A DNA stretch of 64,000 bases from an uncultured Nocardioides sp. (GTDB taxonomy: Bacteria; Actinomycetota; Actinomycetes; Propionibacteriales; Nocardioidaceae), in NCBI RefSeq assembly GCF_947489365.1, contig NZ_CANLDB010000005.1, positions 248,001 through 312,000 of the forward strand, written 5' to 3'. How positions within the stretch are numbered: position 1 is the stretch's first letter; each line of letters starts with the position of its first letter. The notes below the pieces were generated by a model, which was not told where the DNA came from, did not search any database, and worked only from the letters and a program-made list of their open reading frames with translations. The position numbers were made by a program, and so were the translations under genes. Below, piece after piece: positions 38,740 to 46,397 of the stretch.

Positions 38740-39724
38740 GCCCCTGACCGCCCCGGCCCGACCCGCCCTTCGCGCGACCGGCCTCCGGAAACGCTTCGGG
38801 GACCACCAGGTCCTCGACGGCGTCGACCTCGAGGTCGCCCCCGGGTCGGTGCATGCCCTGCTGGGGCCCAACGGTGCGGGCAAGACCACGACCGTCCGCA
38901 TCGTGTGCGGGCTGCTGCGCGCCGACGAGGGCCGTGCCGAGATCGCCGGGCACGACGTCGTCGCCCACAGCCGGGCCGCACGTGGGGCGCTGGGACTCTC
39001 CGGGCAGTACGCCGCCGTCGACGAGCACCTGACCGGGTTCGAGAACCTGCACCTGCTCGGTCGGCTCTACGGCATGTCCCGCAAGCGCGCTGCTGCGCGG
39101 GCCGACGAGCTGCTCGAGCGGTTCCGACTCGACGACGTGGCCGGACGCCGCTCCGGGCTGTACTCCGGGGGCATGCGCCGCCGCCTCGACCTGGCCGGGG
39201 CACTCGTGGCCCGCCCGCAGGTCGTCGTGCTCGACGAGCCGACCACCGGCCTGGACCCTCGCAGCCGCCTGGACATGTGGGCCGTCATCGAGGACCTCCT
39301 CGTCGACGGCGTCGCGGTGCTGCTCACGACGCAGTACCTCGAGGAGGCCGACCGCCTCGCCGACCTGATCACCGTGATCGACCGGGGTGTCGTCATCGCC
39401 CGCGGGAGCGCGGAGGAGCTCAAGGAGCGGGTGCAGGGCGCGACGCTCGCCCTCCAGGTCCGCGACGGCTCCGGCCTCGACCCCGCCGCCCGAGCACTCG
39501 AGGCCGTCGGCGTCGGTACGCCGTCCGTCGACCACCGCACGGGGCGCGCCAGCGTGTCCACCGACCGCGGGCCCGAGGTGATGGCCGACCTGCTCGCCCA
39601 CCTGTCCCGCGACGAGGTCGAGCTCGTCGACCTCGGCCTGCACCGCAGCTCCCTCGACGACGTCTTCCTGGCCCTGACCGGCCACGGCGCCGAGGCACCG
39701 AAGGACGAGGAGGAGACCGGATGA
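38732..39724 (+). CDS. ABC transporter ATPase, DrrA-type exporter
   Basis: 330 residues. Walker A GPNGAGKTTT, Q-loop in GLSGQYAAVDEHLTG, signature YSGGMRRRLDLAGALV, Walker B VVVLDEPTTGLDP and H-loop TTQYLEEADRL are intact. The QYAAVDE and the C-terminal LDDVFLALTG block are typical of DrrA drug-resistance/lipid and peptide exporters. GTG 38732 overlaps the MbtH stop, so it is coupled. It should power export of the NRPS product with the permease that follows. Confidence 0.9.
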   Translation: MAEPLTAPARPALRATGLRKRFGDHQVLDGVDLEVAPGSVHALLGPNGAGKTTTVRIVCGLLRADEGRAEIAGHDVVAHSRAARGALGLSGQYAAVDEHLTGFENLHLLGRLYGMSRKRAAARADELLERFRLDDVAGRRSGLYSGGMRRRLDLAGALVARPQVVVLDEPTTGLDPRSRLDMWAVIEDLLVDGVAVLLTTQYLEEADRLADLITVIDRGVVIARGSAEELKERVQGATLALQVRDGSGLDPAARALEAVGVGTPSVDHRTGRASVSTDRGPEVMADLLAHLSRDEVELVDLGLHRSSLDDVFLALTGHGAEAPKDEEETG

Positions 39725-40572
39725 GCGCCCCCACCGAGACCCGCTCCGGCGTGCGGTCCGAGGCCACGTTCCTCGCCGCCGGCGCCGAGACCCTGCGCAA
39801 CGGCTACGTGCTCACCGGCCGCAACATGCGTCACGTGGCGCGTATCCCGGGCCGGATCACCACCGGCCTGGTGCAGCCGATCATGTTCGTGGTGCTGTTC
39901 GCGTTCGTGTTCGGCGGCAGCCTGGGCGGCGAGGACTACCGCCGGTTCCTGATGGCCGGCATCTTCGCCCAGAGCATGGTCTTCAACGCGTCCTTCACGA
40001 CCGTCGGGCTCGCCAACGACCTGCAGAAGGGCATCGTGGAGCGGTTCCGATCCCTGCCGATGTCACCGCTCGCGGTGATCCTGGGGCGCACCACCTCGGA
40101 CATGGTCGTCGGAGTCGCCACCCTGGTGGTGACCGCGCTGTGCGGCCTGCTGGTCGGCTGGCGGGTCGAGGGCTCCCTCGGGGACGCCGTCCTCGCCTTC
40201 GGGGTGCTGGTGCTGTTCGGGTTCGCGATGTCCTGGGTCGGCGCGACGGTCGGGGTGTTCGCCCGCACCGTCGAGGTCGCCCAGAGCGCCGGGCTGATCT
40301 GGCTGTTCCCCCTGTCGCTGATCTCGACGGCCTTCGTGTCGGCCGAGAACATGCCGACCCCGCTGCGCGAGTTCGCCGCCTGGAACCCTGTCTCGGCCGT
40401 CGCCACCTCCGTGCGGGACCTGCTCGGCAACCCCACCCCGGCGAGCCTGCCGCAGCCCGACACCTGGTCGCTGCAGCACCCCACCCTGTACGCCGTGCTG
40501 TCCTCGCTGGCCGTGCTGGCGGTGTTCATGCCGCTGGTCCTGGCCCGGTACCGGAGGCTGACCCGCGGGTGA
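39721..40572 (+). CDS. ABC-2 type permease, DrrB-like
   Basis: 283 residues, six membrane segments. The first loop carries PGRITTGLVQPIMFVVLF and the motif DLQKGIVERFRSLPMSP typical of DrrB-type ABC-2 permeases; FPLSLISTAFVSAENMPTPLR precedes the last helix. ATG overlaps the ATPase stop (ATGA), and its own stop overlaps the PPTase start (GTGA). It forms the membrane part of the exporter. Confidence 0.9.
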   Translation: MSAPTETRSGVRSEATFLAAGAETLRNGYVLTGRNMRHVARIPGRITTGLVQPIMFVVLFAFVFGGSLGGEDYRRFLMAGIFAQSMVFNASFTTVGLANDLQKGIVERFRSLPMSPLAVILGRTTSDMVVGVATLVVTALCGLLVGWRVEGSLGDAVLAFGVLVLFGFAMSWVGATVGVFARTVEVAQSAGLIWLFPLSLISTAFVSAENMPTPLREFAAWNPVSAVATSVRDLLGNPTPASLPQPDTWSLQHPTLYAVLSSLAVLAVFMPLVLARYRRLTRG

Positions 40573-41084
40573 GCACGGGCTCCCCCTTCACCGCCGCGCC
40601 CGACGTCGTCGTCGCCCCCGGCGTCGTCGTCCGCCTGGCGCCGGCGGGCACGTCGCCGTACGCCCTGCTGCATGAGCTGGGTGCCGGGCGGGTGGCCCGG
40701 CGTCCCGGTCGCGCTCCTGTCGCCGAGCACGGACACGTCAGCGTCTCCCGCACCGACGGCCTCGTCGCGGTCGCGCTCTCCGACCGCCCGGTGGGCGTCG
40801 ACGTCGAGCGCGTGCGGCCGCTGCCCGACCTGCCTCAGCTCGTCGCGGACCACCTCGGGCCCGCGGACGCGGCCGCGGTCAGGGGGTCGGACGACCCGAC
40901 GTACGCGTTCCACGCGGTGTGGACGCGCCTCGAGGCGATACTCAAGGCCGAGGGCATCGGCATCGTGGACGGCCTCGACCCCGCTCCCGCGGTCCGGGCG
41001 CGGTGGCACCTCACGACGTTGGACGCCGGACCCGGTCACTGCGCCGCGCTGGCTGTCCCCGTGTCCACCGGCCACCGCGTGTAG
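40569..41084 (+). CDS. Sfp-type phosphopantetheinyl transferase, short
   Basis: 171 residues, shorter than the usual 220-240. The core motifs remain: VGVDVERVRP (GxDxE magnesium motif, about 76-85) and WTRLEAILKAEG (WxxxEAxxK, about 117-128). The N-terminal part is abbreviated, although a HGHVSVSRT strand is kept. It would load phosphopantetheine onto the three carrier domains of the NRPS. GTG overlaps the permease stop. It is the last gene of the biosynthetic operon, which is therefore self-sufficient for priming. Confidence 0.85.
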   Translation: MSTGSPFTAAPDVVVAPGVVVRLAPAGTSPYALLHELGAGRVARRPGRAPVAEHGHVSVSRTDGLVAVALSDRPVGVDVERVRPLPDLPQLVADHLGPADAAAVRGSDDPTYAFHAVWTRLEAILKAEGIGIVDGLDPAPAVRARWHLTTLDAGPGHCAALAVPVSTGHRV

Positions 41085-41726
41085 GGGACTGCTGCAGCGG
41101 AGGCACCGACCACGACCAGGACCCAGACAGGCATCGACACGTCCGCGTCGATGACCAGGACGGCCGAGATCGTCACCGCCGCGGCGGACGAGCCCGGCAG
41201 CACTGCCTTCACCGGCGACACGTCGAGCACCTCTCCAGGTGGGTCACGACTCGTGGCACGAGTGCGCTCCGAACGGGTGGGGCGTCGTGAGAGGCACGCA
41301 GAGATCCTGACCTCACCGCCGAGCGGGGCTGGGTGTCGAGGCGAACCGCTGCGCCGACGTGCGGCCCGGACCCCTCGACGCCGCGTGCGCCGCGGACGTC
41401 GTGCGGTAGGCGCTTGGCGCGGGCGAGGCGCTGGGTGACCAGCCACTGCTCGGGCTCGTCAGCGTGGTCTCGAACGTCGTTCTCCACGGGTCTCTCGGGA
41501 TCGCCGCGGCGTCGGCCCGAGAACGCTTCGGCGGACGGCGGGCCCGGACCACCACGGGTCAGCTCGCAGGCTTCGTCCACCTGGCGCCGGCGGCGATCAC
41601 CGCCGTCGAGGTCACGACCGGCTGACCGATCGACGCTGGAGGCCCGGCGCGACCCTCGATCAGCGCCATCCGATGCACGACGAAGCCCCAGGTCGGCGAC
41701 GCCGACCTGGGGCTTCCGTCTGCTGC
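41085..41726. other. Gene-poor chromosomal junction next to the island
   Basis: I see no intact gene. A plus-strand frame ending at 41624 contains a hydrophobic, coding-like stretch (LLGLVSVVSNVVLHG ... FVHLAPAAITAVEV) with a stop just before it, and the minus strand near 41090-41240 has another hydrophobic frame. Both look like remnants. The stretch abuts the tRNA fragment and may have decayed after integration. Confidence 0.4.
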
Positions 41727-41772
41727 GCGCCTGTAGGGATTCGAACCCCAAACCTTCTGATCCGTAGTCAGA
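41727..41772 (-). other. att site: displaced 3' fragment of a tRNA-Arg gene
   Basis: Read on the minus strand this is the 3' part of a tRNA: anticodon stem-loop TCTGA-CTACGGA-TCAGA (anticodon ACG, Arg), then AAGGTT, a T-arm with GTTCGAATC, and an acceptor end CAGGCGC. Sequence upstream of the anticodon stem does not form a D-arm or a matching acceptor strand, so it is not a whole gene. Such a fragment is what remains after an element integrates into the 3' end of a tRNA gene. The intact tRNA-Arg should lie at the far end of the element, beyond this window. Confidence 0.75.
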
Positions 41773-42180
41773 GCGGAAGCTCCCTCGCAGCGGGCCAAAC
41801 GTGCGGCGTTGGCCCAATCCGGTGGCAGATCGGTTCAGATCGGTGCCGATCGGGGCACGCAACTGTGCCCGCAGTGTGCCCGACGCGGCAAGTGGAGGCC
41901 GTGCGGAGTCTGGGTGGCCCACCGGCCTTCAAGTTGCGGTTGCAGACCAGGGTCAGCACGAGGGCGAGTCGTCGCGGTTCAGTCCCGTCTTCTGTCCCGG
42001 AGCGCAGCGGATGGGCCCCTCGAAAGGACGGCACCAGACCTCGGGGCCTACGGCATAGGGCCTTGCATGACCGTTCGCGACTCCGCCGCCCCTTCCGCGC
42101 CCGACGTGACCGCGCCCCCACCGACCAGGCGCCCCTGTCGACTTCTCAAGGGGTCTGGCTGCAACCGTCCGATTCGACTG

Positions 42181-42221
42181 TTGCAGATGATTGCCGACTA
42201 TTGCGCGATTGCAATTGTTGC
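42181..42221. repeat. Helically phased TTGC repeats upstream of the excisionase gene
   Basis: TTGC recurs at 42181, 42191, 42201, 42209 and 42218, steps of 10, 10, 8 and 9 bases, in a locally AT-richer patch. Phased short direct repeats near att and the directionality gene are typical of excisionase or integrase arm sites. Confidence 0.4.
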
Positions 42222-42266
42222 GGCCCACCGGGCCGCTCGGGGCGAAGCGCGGCTGCGGTGGTGCGC

Positions 42267-42560
42267 ATGAGCGGTGACGACGACACCCGCTCGGCCAGCG
42301 CCTCGCGAGAGGGCGGGGAAGGAGCGCGCCGACGCAAATTGGAGACCAGTCGTGACACGCATCCAGGGTTCGTCGATGAGCCCCTGATCGACATCCGGGG
42401 GCTCGCGGCATGGTTCGCCGTCAGCGAGTCGGTCGTGCGCAAGTGGTCGGCGAAGGGCCCTGACAGTGGTTTGGTCCCCCGGTTCATTCGCATCAACGGT
42501 CAAATCCGCTTCCGGCCCGCCGATGTTCGGGACTTCCTCGAGCAGAGGGAGGTCCGATGA
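42267..42560 (+). CDS. Excisionase-like (AlpA/MerR-fold) DNA-binding protein
   Basis: 97 residues. After a basic, disordered N-terminus, a winged helix-turn-helix of the AlpA/HTH_17 type spans about 38-95: IDIRGLAAWFAVSESVVRKWSA, a wing with PRFIRINGQIRF, and RPADVRDFLEQ. The stop overlaps the integrase ATG (ATGA at 42557), the usual xis-int pairing. ATG 42267 is preferred; GTGs at 42258 and 42261 are possible. It likely sets recombination direction or regulates int. Confidence 0.8.
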   Translation: MSGDDDTRSASASREGGEGARRRKLETSRDTHPGFVDEPLIDIRGLAAWFAVSESVVRKWSAKGPDSGLVPRFIRINGQIRFRPADVRDFLEQREVR

Positions 42561-44020
42561 CCAAGTGGGGGGTCTACAACCTGCAGGGACGCAGCGGTGA
42601 CGGACGCACCGTCGCTGCTAGCGATCGCGCCGCGACGAGGTGGTTCGTGCGATGGCGCGTCGACACAGTCCTTCACAAGAGGACCCTTCGCCAGAAGGGC
42701 CACGCCAAGACGTTCCACGACAACCTGCTTCGCGCGAAGCTCAACGACTGGCAGGCCGACGACCGAGGTTGGCCGATCAACCCAGCCATTCCTCCGGCTC
42801 AGATCGGCGAAGCAGACGTGGACATCCGCAATGTTTCCAAACTCCGCGCGCTGCCCACCGAGAACGATCGCGGGCCGTCCTTCGCCGCCTATTGCGAGCT
42901 GGTCTGGTGGCCCTTGATCGCCGAGACGCTCAACGACAAGAACATGCTCGGACACCGCCGCAACATGCGCCTTGCCATGGACCTGCTCGTCTATCCCGAC
43001 GGCGACAACCGGTGCACCGCGGCGAAACCTCCCGGCGCCCCGATCCTTCTGCGTGACCTGACCGCTGACGATCTGCGCCGTGCGGTTTCGGCACGCAGGA
43101 AGGTCAACGCGCGGACCGCCGCGGTGAATGAGCGCCGGCTGGAGTCAGCCTTCGCTCAAGGCCAGACCGACCTAGCGCTCGACGCCGAAGTGGCGTCGCC
43201 TGCAACGGTGCGCGCCTTCTACATCACCGTGTCGATGATCGTCTCCGCCGCGCGTCGAAGCGGTTACACCACAGGCGACCCGCTGCAAGGCGTGGGGCGC
43301 TACGCACCACCACCCCGTCCACAGCGTGTGAGCGATCGAGTCTTGCCCTCTCTCCCTGAGATCCGAGACCTCGCCGAGGCGATCGCCACTTTGGGTCCCA
43401 CCATCGATGGGCATCCCGCCGGGGCTCGGTTCCGCGCTCTGGTCCTAGCCGCCGGAACGCTGGGGGCAAGACCGGGTGAACTCGTGGCTCACCGCCCCGA
43501 ACTCATCGCTTTCGGAAGCGCCGATCGACCAACTCTGGTCACCTTCGAACAGACCGAAGCAGCGGTCTACGACACCGAGACCAACCTGCAGGGTCGACGC
43601 CTACGGTCACTGAAGCACCGACTGCCCGGTGAGCGGCGAGTAATCCCAGCATTCCCAGAAACCGCGGAAGCGCTCAGGGCTCACCTTGAGTCGGGATTTG
43701 CCCTTGAAAGTCGTACGTTCTCCAGCGCGTCTGGTCGCGCGCGTCTCGACTGGGGCAACATCAGAAGCGCCTTCTGGCGGCCGGCGTGCGAGAAAGTCTT
43801 CGCAGGGGGACCGAAGGCAGCCCTCGTCAACATGCCCCCGAAGACACTACGCAAGGCCGCCATCACGATCTGGTTAGACGCGGGCGTCAAGATTCACGAT
43901 GCGGCCGACTGGGCGGGCCACAGCACCAAGATTGCTGAACTGCACTACGTCGGCAGGACGAGCCACGGATTCGAGCATGACTACGCGCTCCTGACCTCCT
44001 ACGAGCGGGGGAATGCCTGA
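42557..44020 (+). CDS. Tyrosine recombinase (phage-type integrase)
   Basis: 487 residues. N-terminal arm-binding region, a core-binding SAM-like domain (about 110-240) and a catalytic domain. Arginine I is in GTLGARPGELV (about 303-313). The second box reads PPKTLRKAAITIWLDAG (about 423-439), with lysine where HxxR usually has its first histidine. The third-box histidine lies in DWAGHS and the nucleophile tyrosine in ELHYVG (about 465). It should recombine attP with the tRNA-Arg 3' end next to it. Confidence 0.9.
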   Translation: MTKWGVYNLQGRSGDGRTVAASDRAATRWFVRWRVDTVLHKRTLRQKGHAKTFHDNLLRAKLNDWQADDRGWPINPAIPPAQIGEADVDIRNVSKLRALPTENDRGPSFAAYCELVWWPLIAETLNDKNMLGHRRNMRLAMDLLVYPDGDNRCTAAKPPGAPILLRDLTADDLRRAVSARRKVNARTAAVNERRLESAFAQGQTDLALDAEVASPATVRAFYITVSMIVSAARRSGYTTGDPLQGVGRYAPPPRPQRVSDRVLPSLPEIRDLAEAIATLGPTIDGHPAGARFRALVLAAGTLGARPGELVAHRPELIAFGSADRPTLVTFEQTEAAVYDTETNLQGRRLRSLKHRLPGERRVIPAFPETAEALRAHLESGFALESRTFSSASGRARLDWGNIRSAFWRPACEKVFAGGPKAALVNMPPKTLRKAAITIWLDAGVKIHDAADWAGHSTKIAELHYVGRTSHGFEHDYALLTSYERGNA

Positions 44021-44420
44021 GCCGACGCCCTCACTTATGACCGCGCAAGCGCCGCTTGGGACTACCTGTACGTGGCGTCCGGCCCCGGGCGTGCGCACCT
44101 CGCCGAGGACTCGGGCGACGGGGGGGGGGCTACTCGATGCTGGCCCGTGGCTTCGATGAACTCTCAGCCGAGTGCTCGGCGAGACCAGGCCTCCGAACAG
44201 GGTCGTTCCAAGTGGTGTGCGGTCAGGCCAGCTACCAGCGGTGGAGTCGTCCGGTGATTCACATCATCGACAATGAAGCCAACTTGCTCATCGACTTGCT
44301 GATCGCCGTCAGACGGCTCGCTGGGAGGCCCCGGACAACCGGTCAAATGGACATGCGAATTGACCAGTCGATAGCGTGACCACATGGGGGATCTAATCCA
44401 CGCGAGTTCAAAGGAGTGAC
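44021..44420. other. Non-coding stretch with a G10 tract
   Basis: No convincing gene is seen in either strand. A run of ten G (44120-44129) is the longest homopolymer I noticed. The last ~60 bases should contain the promoter of lsr2 (candidate -10 TCTAAT near 44391); AAAGGAG at 44409-44415 is its ribosome site. Confidence 0.4.
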
Positions 44421-44756
44421 ATGGCTCAGAAGGTGAGCATCACGCATGTGTCGGACTTGTCCGGCGACGAGATCAAGGACAACGATGCGCCCTCGTTGAC
44501 TTTCGGGTGGGACGGCACCGAGTACAGCATCGACCTAACGGCCAAGGAGGCGGAGAAGTTCTACAAGGCCGTCGAGCCCTACCTGGGCGTCGCGACGAAG
44601 GTCGGCAAGGTGAAGCGGTCCGGGTCTAAGAAGTCCACCTCGAACGGCCCCGCGGCCGCCGAGGTGCGAGCCTGGGCGAAGGACAACGGTTACGACGTCC
44701 CCGATCGTGGTCGGATCCCGTCCGAGGTCCGCGAGGCTTTCGACAGCGCCTCCTGA
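44421..44756 (+). CDS. lsr2: Lsr2-like nucleoid-associated silencer
   Basis: 111 residues, the family's length. The N-terminal dimerisation part (SITHVSDLSGDEI, TFGWDGTEYSIDLTAKEAEKF) and the C-terminal DNA-binding part (AEVRAWAKDNGYDVPDRGRIPSEVREAF) match Lsr2. The RGR triplet that enters the minor groove is at about 96-98. A strong AAAGGAG precedes the ATG. Chromosomal Lsr2 silences horizontally acquired AT-rich DNA; a copy carried by a mobile element may silence its own cargo or act as an anti-silencer by mixed oligomers. Confidence 0.93.
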   Translation: MAQKVSITHVSDLSGDEIKDNDAPSLTFGWDGTEYSIDLTAKEAEKFYKAVEPYLGVATKVGKVKRSGSKKSTSNGPAAAEVRAWAKDNGYDVPDRGRIPSEVREAFDSAS

Positions 44757-44774
44757 CCTGGCTTGACATCATGT

Positions 44775-44804
44775 GAGCCGCCGACAGATCGACGCCGGCG
44801 GCTC
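44775..44804 (+). terminator. Hairpin terminator candidate after lsr2
   Basis: GAGCCGCCG (44775-44783) and CGGCGGCTC (44796-44804) form a 9-bp GC-rich stem with a 12-base loop, 18 bp after the lsr2 stop. There is no clear U-tract. Confidence 0.6.
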
Positions 44805-45181
44805 GCGTGTCCTTATAACCGCGATGGGCTTGCACGGGCATTCGGTCACAGATGCCACCCGTGAGTGTCGCGGCCCCGGCTCCATCAATCGGGTTCGCGC
44901 AACCTCAGTCAGTTGGGTACTCGCGCCTACACCTCGGCAACCGCCCGGGCCCGTTAGCGCGTTACGGCACCCTTGCGTGCATGGATGACCGTTTCGGCTC
45001 GCGACGCGCTGGTCCTCATCGCCAATCGAGAACTCCGACGGCGGCGCCATGCAGGCCGACACCATTCGAGGCGTGGCCGGCGCCGGCGTCAGGTGTGAAC
45101 CGCCCCTGGCTGGCGGGCCCGTTCAGCCTGGCGACTTTGCGTTGATGATCGGTGCGCTCGCGAAGCCGACGACGAGCGCCA
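44805..45181. other. Apparently non-coding stretch
   Basis: Open frames occur on both strands but none has a good ribosome site or natural-looking composition. I see no tRNA or clear repeat here. Confidence 0.35.
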
Positions 45182-45580
45182 TCAAGCAGACGGCCGGCAG
45201 GATGACCCGCCCGATGAGTGGTGCAGGCTGGCCCGAGTCGCTAAGCCAAGGAAGACCACAAGAGGGCCCTCCGGTTCGCCCCGTTCTACCCGCCTACGGT
45301 TGCGGCGCCGATTGTTGAGGCCAGCGCAGGCGCCAAGCCCTGTTGCGATGAGGCCGATCAGCAAACAGATTGCCAGCGACACGTCCAAGATGCCCATGCC
45401 TCGCCAGATCAGCAGCGCGAGCAGGGTGATGGGCCCTAAGACCATGCCGTCCAGCACAGGGTGGCGCTGGCTCCACTGATGCATCGCCCGCAGGGGACCA
45501 GCTCGACGAGGCTGCATCGGCTCAGGCCCATTGCTCCAGCCCGGGCCGTAGGGCGCTGCCCGTGGCGACTCGTCGGTCAT
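45182..45580 (-). CDS. Two-helix membrane protein with N-terminal PYGPGW motif (cassette A)
   Basis: 132 residues. It starts MTDESPRAAPYGPGWSNGP, then has two membrane helices (about 44-60 and 66-86) and a basic arginine-rich cytoplasmic tail. The N-terminal PYGPGW(S/N) block is shared with the protein at 47287 in the facing cassette, which supports both as real genes. The ATG has GGAGG seven bases upstream and overlaps the stop of the 58-residue gene before it. The function is unknown. The final ~15 residues may be poorly conserved read-out. Confidence 0.6.
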   Translation of the reverse strand: MTDESPRAAPYGPGWSNGPEPMQPRRAGPLRAMHQWSQRHPVLDGMVLGPITLLALLIWRGMGILDVSLAICLLIGLIATGLGACAGLNNRRRNRRRVERGEPEGPLVVFLGLATRASLHHSSGGSSCRPSA

Positions 45581-45753
45581 GCGCTGCCCTCCGGCCGTCC
45601 GTGAACCACGGCGTGCGCGAAGTTCGAGTAGGCCACGTAGATCGACGCCACGACGGTGCCCAACAAGAACGCCTGCGCCAACAGCCGGTCCTCCGTGACA
45701 AGCAGCCAGATGAAGATCCCACCGGACATGCACGGGATCAGCCCCAGCAACAC
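45577..45753 (-). CDS. 58-residue two-helix membrane protein (cassette A)
   Basis: Begins MLLGLIPCMSGGIFIWLLV, followed by a second hydrophobic segment LAQAFLLGTVVASIYVAYSN. It starts at a GTG inside the end of the preceding gene and its stop overlaps the next ATG (ATGA). The gapless packing between two coupled genes is the main evidence. In position it mirrors the 78-residue protein at 47058. The function is unknown. Confidence 0.5.
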   Translation of the reverse strand: MLLGLIPCMSGGIFIWLLVTEDRLLAQAFLLGTVVASIYVAYSNFAHAVVHGRPEGSA

Positions 45754-46043
45754 CGCGTCACCCCGACCAAGTTGCTCACCGCTTCTCCTGTGCAGCCGCG
45801 GAGCCCACCAGGTTGTTTGCCGCTCGCTCTGGTTCCACCCTCCGGCTCCTCAGCCCGTGGACCATCGGCCGCCCTCCGACGCCGAACCCGCTGAAGCACC
45901 AGGACCGCCAAGATGAACAGCCCAACAGCAACCACAAAGGTTACCGCGATCGACTGGTTCGAACGGCCAGCCAGGAGGACGACCACGTTTCCGACCACGA
46001 AGTACGCGATGATCCAGCCCGCGAGCTTGACCCGCGAGCTCAC
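45738..46043 (-). CDS. Two-helix membrane protein (cassette A)
   Basis: 101 residues. Two membrane helices (VKLAGWIIAYFVVGNVVVLLAG and IAVTFVVAVGLFILAVLVLQ) are followed by a basic RRRR anchor and a long polar tail. GTG 46043 overlaps the stop of the upstream gene by four bases (GTGA). Its tail overlaps the next gene by 16 bp. I do not recognise a family. Confidence 0.55.
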   Translation of the reverse strand: MSSRVKLAGWIIAYFVVGNVVVLLAGRSNQSIAVTFVVAVGLFILAVLVLQRVRRRRAADGPRAEEPEGGTRASGKQPGGLRGCTGEAVSNLVGVTRCCWG

Positions 46044-46357
46044 GCCACGTCCTGCGGAGACACACTGCTCGATCTGCGATACCTCTTGCCGTCGAGTCCC
46101 GTGGTGACGTCCGGCGGCACCACCACATCCCCAACGCGATGGGCGACGAGCCGACGCTGGCCGGCGACATCCTCGGAGGTCAGAACCAAGCGGCCGGCTT
46201 CCTCCAGCTTGTAGGCAGCACGCCGAAGCGCCACCTGCTCGCTATGACTGGAGTCTCGATGCGTTACCGCGAACCCACCTTCGGAGCCGTCAAGTGCGTC
46301 CAGAAGGGCTCGCTGCCAGCGTCCGGGACCTCGAGACACGCAACCCCTAAGTGTCAT
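46040..46357 (-). CDS. Winged-helix-like small protein (cassette A, first gene)
   Basis: 105 residues. The stretch RALLDALDGSEGGFAVTH followed by SEQVALRRAAYKLEEAGRLVLTS and a beta wing (RRLVAHRVGDVVVPP) looks like a small winged helix. The start codon lies inside an inverted repeat (46347-46388) that also precedes the divergent HTH gene, so the two may share an operator. It leads a four-gene overlapping minus-strand unit. Confidence 0.5.
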   Translation of the reverse strand: MTLRGCVSRGPGRWQRALLDALDGSEGGFAVTHRDSSHSEQVALRRAAYKLEEAGRLVLTSEDVAGQRRLVAHRVGDVVVPPDVTTGLDGKRYRRSSSVSPQDVA

Positions 46358-46388
46358 GCTGTCCCACTCCGCTCACCACAACACTTAG
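46347..46388. promoter_or_regulatory. Inverted repeat between divergent genes
   Basis: CTAAGTGT (46347-46354) and ACACTTAG (46381-46388) are exact inverted copies 26 bp apart. One arm covers the first codons of the minus-strand gene; the other is 10 bp before the plus-strand ATG. The symmetry around a 40-bp divergent promoter region suggests one repressor controls both cassettes. Confidence 0.55.
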
Positions 46389-46397
46389 CTTCGCCAC

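Noticed and set aside
28182..41084. Catecholate (enterobactin/bacillibactin-like) siderophore locus
   Set aside because: Although C1 and TE resemble DhbF/EntF, no 2,3-dihydroxybenzoate genes, siderophore receptor or iron box were seen, so only the weaker statement of a capped basic tripeptide is kept.
41085..41726. Intact membrane or transporter gene between the PPTase and the att site
   Set aside because: The coding-like stretches are short, in different frames and strands, and bounded by stops; they fit remnants better.
41700..41800. Complete tRNA-Arg gene
   Set aside because: Only the anticodon arm, T-arm and 3' acceptor strand are present; the sequence on the 5' side has no D-arm or pairing acceptor strand.
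44056..44379. Protein-coding gene of about 107 residues after the integrase
   Set aside because: It spans the G10 tract, has no ribosome site and changes character on either side of the tract.
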